From positions 90,080-154,079 of the forward strand of contig JABCZL010000014.1 in the NCBI GenBank assembly GCA_013289685.1: a stretch of 64,000 bases of DNA, in the 5' to 3' direction. The stretch comes from Acidobacteriota bacterium. GTDB lineage: Bacteria; Acidobacteriota; Terriglobia; Terriglobales; Acidobacteriaceae. The translations under genes and the position numbers were made by a program. Positions 17,290 to 24,665 of the stretch are shown piece after piece. The first letter of the stretch is position 1. Every line of letters begins with the position of its first letter. A model generated the notes under the pieces. It was not told the origin of the DNA. It saw only the letters and a program-made list of their open reading frames with translations, and did not search any database.

Positions 17290-19100
17290 TGAGCGAGTAC
17301 ATCACGCATGAGCACGACGTCCTGATCATCGGAGCCGGGGGCGCCGGTCTGCGGGCTGCCGTCGAGGTGTCGGCCGCTGGCGCAAAGGTCGCGGTCATTT
17401 CGAAATCTCTTCTTGGCAAAGCACACACCGTCATGGCCGAGGGCGGCATAGCTGCGGCCATGGGAAATGTGGACGACCGGGACAACTGGCGCGTTCACTT
17501 TGCCGACACGATGCGCGGCGGTCAATACCTGAGTAACTGGCGGATGGCGGAACTTCATGCCAAAGAAGCTCCGGCATGCGTGCGCGAACTCGAAGCTTGG
17601 GGCGCACTTTTCGATCGCACGGGCGACGGCCGAATTCTCCAGCGGAATTTCGGTGGCCATCGGTATCCTCGGCTTGCTCATGTGGGCGACCGTACTGGCC
17701 TGGAGATGATCCGCACTCTTCAAGACCATGGAATTCATCTGGGGCTCGACGTTTTCATGGAACACACAGTCGTCACGCTGTTGAAGGACGGCGGCCGCAT
17801 CGCAGGCGCGTTTGGATACGACCGCGAGCGCGGCCGATTTCACCTGTTCCGCGCCCAGGCCGTAGTGCTGGCGACGGGAGGAATTGGAAGAGCTTACAAA
17901 ATCACCAGCAACAGTTGGGAATATACGGGCGATGGCCATGCGCTCGCCTACCATGCCGGGGCGGCGCTGATGGACATGGAATTTGTGCAGTTCCACCCTA
18001 CAGGAATGATTTGGCCTCCAAGCGTGCGCGGCATTCTGGTCACCGAAGGAGTGCGCGGCGAGGGAGGGGTGTTGCGTAATCGGAATGGCGAGAGATTCAT
18101 GTTCAAAGATATTCCGCCGTTGTACGCCAACTCGACCGCCGACACCGAAGAAGAAGGCTGGCGGTATACGCAGGGTGACAAGAACGCGAGACGTCCGCCC
18201 GAGCTGCTGACCCGCGACCACGTGGCTCGCTGCATCCGGCAGGAGGTTCGAGAGGGGCGGGGCAGTCCTCACGGCGGTGTGTTCCTGGACATTGCGTGGA
18301 TCAAGGCGAGAATTCCGAACGCGGCCGAGCATATAAAGAAGAAGCTGCCCAGTATGTATCACCAGTTCAAGCAGCTTGCCGACATTGACATTACCCAGGA
18401 GCCGATGGAAGTTGGTCCTACGACCCACTACATGATGGGAGGCGTGAAGGTGGACGCTGATTCCCAAATGTCGGACGTGCCAGGCCTGTTTGCAGCGGGA
18501 GAGTGCGCGGCTGGTTTGCATGGCGCCAACCGGCTCGGCGGGAATTCACTTTCCGATTTATTAGTTTTCGGCAAGCGGGCAGGTGAGTACGCCGCGGCCT
18601 ATGCAAAAGAGAACTCGCTGGGCGCGGTGAAAACGGATGAACTCGGATCCGCGGAAAAGTGGGCACTGCGGGCCTTCGAGGGCAAGGGGGCCGACAATCC
18701 GTACGCTGTGCAACATACATTGCAGGATGTGATGCAGGAACTGGTGGGGATCGTACGTCAGGAACAGGAGATGCTGCAAGCGCTCGAGCGCCTTCGAGAG
18801 TTGAAAGGCGCCAGCGAGCGGGTCAGCGTAGATGGAAACCGGGAATACAATGCAGGCTGGCACACGGCGCTCGACTTGCACAGCCTGCTGACTGTCTCCG
18901 AAATAATTACTCGGGCTGCGCTGGAACGGAAAGAGAGCCGTGGGGCGCATTTCCGCGATGATTTTCCCGCCAAGGACAAGCAGTACGACGGCTTCAACAT
19001 CGTGGTGCGAAAAGGCGCTGGTGGAGAAATGCAGCTCACCCGCGTGCCCATTCCCCCGATGCGAGAGGATCTGCAGCAAATCATCCAGGAGATGAAGTAA
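17289..19100 (+). CDS. sdhA: Succinate dehydrogenase/fumarate reductase flavoprotein subunit
   Basis: A 603-residue protein. The GTG at 17289 has GGAGG eight bases upstream and overlaps the preceding stop, so it is preferred over the ATG at 17250. The N-terminus carries the FAD dinucleotide fold (HDVLIIGAGGAGLRAAVEV). The flavin-attachment region is KAHTVMAEGGIAAAMG, where the usual His before TVAAQGG-type sequence is H of KAHT. Substrate and active-site segments are present (MEFVQFHPTGM, LVTEGVRGEGGVLRN, PTTHYMMGGVKVD, GLHGANRLGGNSLSDLLVFG). It oxidises succinate to fumarate, or the reverse, on the inner face of the membrane. It is coupled to both neighbours by overlaps. Confidence 0.93.
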   Translation: MSEYITHEHDVLIIGAGGAGLRAAVEVSAAGAKVAVISKSLLGKAHTVMAEGGIAAAMGNVDDRDNWRVHFADTMRGGQYLSNWRMAELHAKEAPACVRELEAWGALFDRTGDGRILQRNFGGHRYPRLAHVGDRTGLEMIRTLQDHGIHLGLDVFMEHTVVTLLKDGGRIAGAFGYDRERGRFHLFRAQAVVLATGGIGRAYKITSNSWEYTGDGHALAYHAGAALMDMEFVQFHPTGMIWPPSVRGILVTEGVRGEGGVLRNRNGERFMFKDIPPLYANSTADTEEEGWRYTQGDKNARRPPELLTRDHVARCIRQEVREGRGSPHGGVFLDIAWIKARIPNAAEHIKKKLPSMYHQFKQLADIDITQEPMEVGPTTHYMMGGVKVDADSQMSDVPGLFAAGECAAGLHGANRLGGNSLSDLLVFGKRAGEYAAAYAKENSLGAVKTDELGSAEKWALRAFEGKGADNPYAVQHTLQDVMQELVGIVRQEQEMLQALERLRELKGASERVSVDGNREYNAGWHTALDLHSLLTVSEIITRAALERKESRGAHFRDDFPAKDKQYDGFNIVVRKGAGGEMQLTRVPIPPMREDLQQIIQEMK

Positions 19101-19849
19101 TGGCGACGGCCACGTTTCGGATATGGCGTGGGGAAAAAGGCCAGGGGAAATTCCATGACTACCCTACAGAAGTCTCAGCGGGCATGGTGGTCCTCGATGC
19201 CGTGCACCAAATACAGGCGGAACAGGCCGGCGATCTCGCGGTTCGCTGGAACTGCAAGGCAGGAAAATGCGGCTCGTGCTCGGCCGAAATCAATGGTATG
19301 CCGAAATTGATGTGCATGACGCGGCTGAACACGCTTCCACTGGATAGGCCTGTGACCGTCGAACCCATGAAGGCGTTTCCGCACATGAGAGACCTGGTCA
19401 CGGACGTATCGTGGAATTACGAAGTGAAGAAGCGCATCTCCAGGTTCGAGCCGCGGCCGCCCGACGCACCCGATGGCACCTGGCGCATTGCCCAGGAGGT
19501 CGTCGAACGGGTGCAGGAGTTTCGAAAGTGCATCGAGTGCTATCTCTGTCAGGATGTCTGCCATGTCTTGCGCGACCATCACATGCACGAGCAATTCATC
19601 GGTCCGCGATTTCTGCTGTATGCGGCCGCGCTCGAAATGCATCCCTTGGACGTGGGAGATCGCGTGGAAGATCTGAGAAAGCAATTCGGCGTCGGTCTGT
19701 GCAACATCACCAAGTGCTGCACCAAAGTGTGTCCTGAAAACATCACGATCACCGACAACGCAATCATCCCGCTCAAGGAGCGCGTTGTGGATCGCTTTTT
19801 CGATCCGCTGTCGAAACTATTCCGGGTATTCAGCAATTCGAAAACCTAG
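19100..19849 (+). CDS. sdhB: Succinate dehydrogenase/fumarate reductase iron-sulfur subunit
   Basis: A 249-residue protein whose ATG overlaps the sdhA stop by one base. The N-terminal plant-type ferredoxin domain has the 2Fe-2S ligands CKAGKCGSCSAEINGMPKLM plus C. The C-terminal domain has CIECYLCQDVCHV and CNITKCCTKVCPENI for the 4Fe-4S and 3Fe-4S clusters. It links FAD to the membrane subunit. Length is typical for the family. The gene ends 8 bp before the next ATG. Confidence 0.93.
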   Translation: MATATFRIWRGEKGQGKFHDYPTEVSAGMVVLDAVHQIQAEQAGDLAVRWNCKAGKCGSCSAEINGMPKLMCMTRLNTLPLDRPVTVEPMKAFPHMRDLVTDVSWNYEVKKRISRFEPRPPDAPDGTWRIAQEVVERVQEFRKCIECYLCQDVCHVLRDHHMHEQFIGPRFLLYAAALEMHPLDVGDRVEDLRKQFGVGLCNITKCCTKVCPENITITDNAIIPLKERVVDRFFDPLSKLFRVFSNSKT

Positions 19850-19857
19850 GAGGTGTT

Positions 19858-20388
19858 ATGCATTTCGAACTGAAATCCATTTCCGAGCAGAGCATTCCCG
19901 AAGCTCTGGCGAAGGTCGAGCGCTACAGACTATTGAATGAACCCAGCTTGGCGGAGAGCATTTGCCTTGATATTCTGGCCATCGTGCCCGACCATCAACA
20001 GGCGCTGATTTCACTTCTGCTCGCGCGAACCGACCAATTCGATTCTGATGTCCATGCGAAAACGGCACAGGAGGTTCTTGCGCGGATCAAGGGCGACTAC
20101 GAGCGGGCCTACTATCAGGGCATCATCTGGGAGCGTTTCGGAAATGCACGCATTCGCCACGGCGGCGCTGGAGCCGGCGCATCCGCATATCACGCGCTGC
20201 GGGAGGCAATGGATCACTATGAGAAGGCCATGAGTTTTGCGATACCCGGGAACGACGATGCGATTCTGCGATGGAACACCTGTGCGCGCGTGATCATGCA
20301 GAATCCGGACGTCCGACCGGGTCCTGAGAGTGAGCCTGCCGAGGCTTGGGAGCACGACGAAGCCGGCTCCAGAATCGCAGACGCTTAG
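19858..20388 (+). CDS. Unknown helical (TPR-like) protein of the sdh operon
   Basis: A 176-residue soluble protein with a strong ribosome site (AGGAGGTGTT) placed 8 bp after sdhB. The pattern of paired helices (IPEALAKVERYRLLNEPSLA, ESICLDILAIVPDHQQALIS, AYHALREAMDHYEKAMS) suggests TPR-like repeats. It has no signal peptide. Co-transcription suggests a role in assembly or stability of the dehydrogenase complex, but no family was recognised. The MITE-like element begins 12 bp after its stop. Confidence 0.7.
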   Translation: MHFELKSISEQSIPEALAKVERYRLLNEPSLAESICLDILAIVPDHQQALISLLLARTDQFDSDVHAKTAQEVLARIKGDYERAYYQGIIWERFGNARIRHGGAGAGASAYHALREAMDHYEKAMSFAIPGNDDAILRWNTCARVIMQNPDVRPGPESEPAEAWEHDEAGSRIADA

Positions 20389-20392
20389 CATC

Positions 20393-20555
20393 AGATGCTG
20401 TGGCTGTTGAAAAACTCACTCACCGGAAAATGGTCAAAAAAACTTTGCAATAGAAAGCCCTACAAACGACGATCTCCGTTTTGGTACACATTTTCTATCT
20501 CCCAAATTCCAGCCATTTTGACAAAACAGGAGTTTTTCAACACCCACGAGATGCT
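20393..20555. mobile_element. 149-bp MITE-like element with 18-bp terminal inverted repeats and 7-bp flanking duplication
   Basis: The left end at 20400-20417 and the right end at 20530-20547 are inverted copies of GTGGnTGTTGAAAAACTC with one mismatch. AGATGCT flanks both sides (20393-20399 and 20549-20555), as expected for a target-site duplication, with a one-base offset on the right. There is no coding sequence inside. This is the structure of a small non-autonomous transposable element. The family of the mobilising transposase is unknown. Confidence 0.75.
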
Positions 20556-20666
20556 ACGTCAATTGAGACACCTGCCTATCCGCCGCAACTCGGATAGCTT
20601 TGCCGACCACCCGCCCAGAATCGTCGCATCTTCGGACTTGCTGCAGGGCTATAATTGCGCCGACTC

Positions 20667-20958
20667 ATGACTCTAAGCTCGGGCAACAAAGTCGGCCCCT
20701 ACGAAATCGAATCGCCGCTCGGCGCGGGCGGCATGGGCGAGGTATATCGCGCTCGTGATCACCGTCTTGGTCGGTATGTAGCCATCAAGGTGCTCCCAGC
20801 ATATCTGTCGAACGATTCGGATCGCCTGCGCCGCTTTGAGCAGGAGGCCCGTGCCACAGGCTTACTGAATCATCCCAATGTCCTCGCTATTTACGATTTA
20901 GGGAATCATAACGGCACGCCCTATATCGTTTCAGAGCTTCTGGAAGGTGAAACCCTGG
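20667..20958 (+). pseudogene. Truncated eukaryotic-like Ser/Thr protein kinase (N-lobe only)
   Basis: The first 97 or so residues of a kinase are intact: the glycine loop [20 protein letters not shown], the catalytic-lysine strand YVAIKVLP, the helix [20 protein letters not shown] and the hinge [13 protein letters not shown]. Just after the hinge the similarity ends, and the frame runs into sequence that belongs on the other strand to a DinB-type gene. The catalytic loop (HRDLKPxN) and DFG are missing, so no activity is possible. In Acidobacteria such kinases normally continue for several hundred residues. Confidence 0.8.
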
Positions 20959-21132
20959 AGCAGCCACGCGCGTCATCACCGCAATGTGGACCAGCGTCTC
21001 CCCTACAGAGCGGCATCCCGTCGCCGGACGGAAGCTGTACTTCTCTTCTGGGATCTCCTCGGCAATCTTGATCGTATTGTTGCGAACCGTGCGGAACGAT
21101 TGCGCTAGCTCTCTCGCTCCGTAGTAAGTCAT
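20959..21132 (-). pseudogene. Truncated DinB-family protein (N-terminal part)
   Basis: On the minus strand an ATG at 21132 (GGAGAG upstream) opens a DinB-like four-helix bundle: [40 protein letters not shown]. The His in LVHIA is one of the usual metal ligands. After VMTRV the frame enters the kinase fragment and the remaining helices are missing. The fragment meets the truncated kinase tail to tail at about 20958, so a single deletion or recombination event probably cut both genes. Confidence 0.7.
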
Positions 21133-21444
21133 AGTGATATTTCTCTCCAGCGTGACTTCGAGACTTAGTTTATCGCGCCATCTGGCTAAGTGAAGTCCCC
21201 AATTGTATGAAACATCCCCATTACACTCATTAACCCAGACGAGCTGGCTTTCAGGAGGTGGGCCAGATTGTCAGAGGCTCTTCCACTGATTGCGGGGGAT
21301 CACGTGCAACCGGAATGGTCGGGATTGAACAGCGTCACACTTTTCGGCCGTCCATTCTGGGTGCGATCTGGGTGCAATAAGACTTCCCGACGGTTACCTT
21401 GGGCGCCAAAACTGGCGATCGGCACCGTAGATTTTCACTCAGTT

Positions 21445-21490
21445 ACCTCTGAACCATAGGCTGTCACCGTAGAGGTCAGGAGTTCGAATC
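21445..21490 (+). other. Possible degenerate tRNA-like segment
   Basis: ACCTCT at 21445-21450 pairs with AGAGGT at 21471-21476. The enclosed CTGTCAC resembles a GUC anticodon loop, and GTTCGAATC at 21482-21490 resembles a T-loop. The T stem does not pair and no acceptor end is present, so this is at most a remnant and could be chance. Confidence 0.2.
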
Positions 21491-21625
21491 GGCACGCGTG
21501 CTCAGTCGGAAGTTCGCCTCACCCCCATGCCGTTTCCGTGCCGCTCGCACTGCTTTACATCGAAAACAAGGTATTACGTGCCATCTGCTGCCATCTAAGT
21601 TGTTGTAATAACGTTGTCACGCGGA

Positions 21626-21648
21626 TTCGAATCCTACCTGAGGAGCCA
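21626..21648 (+). other. tRNA-Asn 3'-end fragment, possible attachment site
   Basis: The segment begins TTCGAATCCTACC and ends TGAGGAGCCA. It matches the T-loop, the 3' side of the T stem, the acceptor strand, discriminator G and CCA of bacterial tRNA-Asn. The 5' half of the T stem and everything before it do not match, so no complete tRNA exists here. Integrases of genomic islands often recombine within exactly this part of a tRNA gene and leave a duplicated 3' end, so it could be an old att site. No integrase gene is seen in the window. Confidence 0.55.
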
Positions 21649-22267
21649 TATCTTTTCAGGGGCTTATTGCACAGCGGCACTTGGCACCTCTTCCGACTTT
21701 GGGGGCTTTTTGAGGGACCCCAGAGGAATTTCGAATCGCCCCGAACGTCGGCGGCTTGGCCGTCGAGCACCGGTCAAAGCGGCCTGATACCAACAGCTCC
21801 CGCCCGCCCCTTAGAACAATTTTCACAGCCCTTTGTCTGCCAACTGAAATTCGACGCGCTGCTGGCTATTTGTTTCGCGTTCTTCTCCGATTGTTCATGT
21901 TCCCGATTGGGATCGAACACCACCACGCAATATCCCTCAGGCAACGTGAAATCGATTTTTGTATTTCCTATACGTCAAGAGACCGCACCCCCACGACCCG
22001 CCTGGATAGTTCGTGCACAGAACACGAGATTTTGATTTTCCTATACTTCGAGGGGGCGACTGCTCAGGTTTTGGACAATCGTCCCATCCGCAGACATTAC
22101 TGGCTGATCATGTTCCTTCCATTGCGTAAAGGATCAAGGAGTTAGGCTTTCGACAAAATGGACCCTCATGTGCGACCGAGAAAAGTAGTACCTGCCTATG
22201 ACGAGTAGTCCTGGCGATACCGAGGGTCCGCAGCCTGATCTCTACTGCGCTTCCTTGAAAGGCGCGT

Positions 22268-22960
22268 ATGACACCCGAAATGGCATTTGAATGCTTGCTG
22301 CTTTCCCGGGATCCAGCGGTGTTCTGCACCCTGGATCGCATACTGCAGGATTTCTCCATCCGTACCAACGTCTGCTCGAACTCTTCAAGAGTTGCCAGTT
22401 TATTGGCGGAGGGTAACACGGACCTCATCGTGATTGACTTACAAAGCGAAGATTCATCGGAAGTAATGCATCAGATTTGCCAGTCCCGTATGGGGCAAAA
22501 ACCGACCGTCCTTGCGGTTTCAGCCATGGATTGTGCCATACCCGGTGTCCACGTCGTCCTTCGAAAGCCGGTGACGCCTGAATCCGGAGCGAAGTCACTG
22601 AAAGCAGCTTATTCAAGAATGCTCCAGGACTATCGAAAGCACACCAGGTTTGCTCTCATGACGCCTGTTCTGGCCAGCGACGAGAACAACCTGACACTCT
22701 CCGCAATTGTCACCAATATTGGCGAAGGTGGAGTTGGGCTTACTACCAAAAAGAAGCTGGCAGTCGGGAGCGTCTGGTCTTTTCGTGTGCCGCTGCCAGG
22801 ATTGGGGAGCGAAATTCACGTTCAGGCCCGCGTTCTTTGGACCCGCTCCTATGGCGCCGCAGGCTGCGAGTTTGGCACCATTGCCCCGGGCGACCTGCAG
22901 GTTCTGCATGCCTGGCTGGAAAGCAGGTACCGGTTCAAGAAGCCCTTGATTCCGGTCTAA
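22268..22960 (+). CDS. Pseudo-receiver–PilZ protein (c-di-GMP binding)
   Basis: A 230-residue cytoplasmic protein. Residues 8-110 have a receiver-like fold (ECLLLSRDPAVFCTLDRIL, TDLIVIDLQSEDSSEVM, VHVVLRKPVTPES), but the paired acidic residues at the end of strand 1 are missing, so phosphorylation is unlikely. Residues 122-220 are a PilZ domain with the RxxxR box YRKHTRF; the second motif is NIGEGG instead of D/NxSxxG, with the serine replaced. It may still bind c-di-GMP. The same pseudo-receiver/PilZ pair is the C-terminal end of the large GGDEF-EAL protein at 24.7-27.8 kb, so the two are paralogous modules. Confidence 0.75.
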   Translation: MTPEMAFECLLLSRDPAVFCTLDRILQDFSIRTNVCSNSSRVASLLAEGNTDLIVIDLQSEDSSEVMHQICQSRMGQKPTVLAVSAMDCAIPGVHVVLRKPVTPESGAKSLKAAYSRMLQDYRKHTRFALMTPVLASDENNLTLSAIVTNIGEGGVGLTTKKKLAVGSVWSFRVPLPGLGSEIHVQARVLWTRSYGAAGCEFGTIAPGDLQVLHAWLESRYRFKKPLIPV

Positions 22961-23095
22961 ATCGCTGCGTCTGGAAGAAACCGCAACGAGACGGTGCTGT
23001 TGTTCTGTGAATTTGGTCGCACCCAACCGTGACGACAGACCGTTGTGAGCGTATTGCTTCAAGAGTGAGGAAATAACAACATACTATAGTTTAGG

Positions 23096-23302
23096 ATTCT
23101 CGTGGCAGACGACTCCCATTTTCAAATAACTTTACTCACGAAGGCCTTGCAAGAGAAAGGCTTCGAGGTGGTGGTCGCCCAAGAAGCTTGCCAGGCAGGG
23201 ATGGCCGCGAGGCGTACTGCACCAGACGCCATCGTACTCGACATAAACATGCCCGGTGGCTCCGGTACCCTTGGAGGTTTACTTGCCGGATACAAGAATT
23301 GA
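23096..23302 (+). pseudogene. Response-regulator receiver fragment (N-terminal half)
   Basis: Reading from about 23096, ILVADDSHFQITLLTKALQ and APDAIVLDINMPGGSG are the acidic pair and phospho-acceptor parts of a receiver. The frame ends at 23302 shortly after, without the T/K half of the domain. There is no ATG; a GTG at 23102 is the only start, and an in-frame stop lies just upstream at 23087. It cannot fold into a complete receiver and looks like a remnant. Confidence 0.6.
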
Positions 23303-23312
23303 GCGCGGAACG

Positions 23313-23558
23313 TGTCGTTTCGTCGCACGAAGAGGGGAGGGTGGACGGCCAACAATCACCCTTCAGTTGTTCCATGGAACCGTGTCAATACTAAACCACG
23401 CTGCCCTGAGCTTTAATCTTCTGAGTGGTCTTACACTGGAACAAGCCCAAAAGCTGGCCGACGCCTTGAACGAGAACGTCCTGGATGCTTCTGTAGCAGT
23501 GTCCAGCGAACATCCCCTGTTTGCGGGTGAGTTTGTACCTGCGTTTAAGTTTAGTTAG
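23313..23558 (+). CDS. Small unknown protein, start uncertain
   Basis: The frame ending at 23558 encodes a stretch with protein-like character (TITLQLFHGTVSILNHAAL, LTLEQAQKLADALNENVLD, VAVSSEHPLFAGEFVPAF). The predicted strands and one helix suggest a small conserved protein. No ATG with a ribosome site was found; the frame runs upstream into the receiver remnant in another frame. It may be the 3' part of a larger gene. Function unknown. Confidence 0.35.
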   Translation, partial: CRFVARRGEGGRPTITLQLFHGTVSILNHAALSFNLLSGLTLEQAQKLADALNENVLDASVAVSSEHPLFAGEFVPAFKFS

Positions 23559-23588
23559 GAGGCACACCGGTTTTCAGGCACTTCGAGG

Positions 23589-23831
23589 GTGCTCGCGAGA
23601 ATATTCCCGATCTTAATTCTGCTCGATTATGATGCTGCCCCAAGTATCAGGACTCGATGTTTTCTGGCTCTTAAGCTCGCTGTGCTCGTAAAACGCACCC
23701 CCGTCATCGTGCTAAGCGGACTGGGTCAAGCCAATGACGCCGAGTTCCTGAGTGAGGGCGCAGCCACGTTTCTTATGAGATCGGAGAAAGCGTGGGACGA
23801 CAATTCAGCGGTCCTAAATTCAGGTGATTGA
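23589..23831 (+). pseudogene. Response-regulator receiver fragment (C-terminal half)
   Basis: The sequence LLDYDAAPSIRTRCF then TPVIVLSGLGQANDAEFLSE and GAATFLMRSEKAW resembles the second half of a CheY-like receiver. It is close in style to the intact receiver at 47152-47580 (PIIVLSGLSQKNEEKL, GAVAYFEKS). The N-terminal half with the acidic pair is absent in this frame, and the middle part does not align, which suggests decay by frameshift or deletion. Confidence 0.5.
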
Positions 23832-24010
23832 GGGGGTGTTAACAGGAACAACAGCACGAATTTAGCGGCCTGGTGAAGGTCAGTGGTGCCGCCTTGTTGG
23901 TTGAACAGAAAGAAGTTGGGGCAGGCCAATTCCCCGCCTTGGCGACCACATAGGGCTGTCGCCGCCGTTGGTTACATCTTGAAGACAAATGAATTCAGAG
24001 GAGGAATCTA

Positions 24011-24205
24011 ATGAGCTATAGTGAAGCGAGGAGTCATTTCGAAAAGGCCAGAAACAATGCCGCTGATCCTGGTGTCATCGACATGTTGGAAGGACTCAAG
24101 CACTTATCACACGCTATTGAGGAGGACATTAGAACATTGGGACAAGGCATACGTGATATCGGTGACAACCAGAAGAGCAAACAAATAGCGAGTTCCTTCA
24201 GTTAA
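24011..24205 (+). CDS. Small helical protein of unknown function
   Basis: A 64-residue protein with a good ribosome site (GAGGAATCTA) directly before the ATG. It is hydrophilic and mostly helical (YSEARSHFEKARNNA, IDMLEGLKHLSHAIEEDI, LGQGIRDIGDNQKSKQ). No family was recognised. It is flanked by receiver fragments and by the large c-di-GMP enzyme. Confidence 0.5.
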   Translation: MSYSEARSHFEKARNNAADPGVIDMLEGLKHLSHAIEEDIRTLGQGIRDIGDNQKSKQIASSFS

Positions 24206-24665
24206 GGCTACGTCCTCTTCACGCCTTTGGTTGCACGACACGATTTCAGCGAGTTCCACGATATAAGATACAGCCGCCGTCGACGGAAGAACAGCTCCGT
24301 CCTCACTTCGTCTTAGGATTATCGTTTTTGTAAAGCGCGGGAGATGTCGTGATTGTGAAGCGATCAACAACGCCGAGGCAGTTCTGGAAGACGCAATACC
24401 GGACTACCATGACTTGCCCCGGCCGAGGGCATTCCCCTGTAGTTGTCGCCAACTGAGGGATTGCCTAGGCCCTGGGGACAGGCTTCCGCTTCGTCCACAA
24501 TCTGGAGCCTTGTCCGAACTAAAGACAAATCTGGTTTGTCTCCAATCCCCCCACTCCGGCAGAACAATTTGAATCAGTGGCTTAGCCTGCGCCGGAAATT
24601 GGTTGCCCAAGTGCAGTTCCTGCCATGGTTGGATACCCTTGCCCAGCCTGCACTTCTGACCGATT
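24206..24665. other. Intergenic region before the large c-di-GMP gene
   Basis: About 460 bp with only short frames on either strand, none with a recognisable domain. It should contain the promoter of the GGDEF-EAL gene; no clear promoter box or ribosome site was found. Confidence 0.4.

Larger units (their letters stand above)
21133..22267. other. 1.1-kb region with tRNA fragments but no supported gene
   Basis: No frame here shows a known domain. It contains a tRNA-Asn 3' end at 21626-21648 and a weaker tRNA-like stretch at 21445-21490, each listed separately. The mixture of tRNA scraps, truncated genes and a MITE next door marks it as a recombination scar. Confidence 0.5.

Noticed and set aside
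17286..18521. Long minus-strand frame of 411 codons
   Set aside because: It lies antisense to the flavoprotein gene and reflects its GC-rich codon use; no domain.
21960..22045. Repeated TTCCTATAC stretches resembling half of a recombinase target (FRT-like)
   Set aside because: Only about ten bases match, the spacing and inverted arrangement are wrong and no recombinase is present; chance is more likely.
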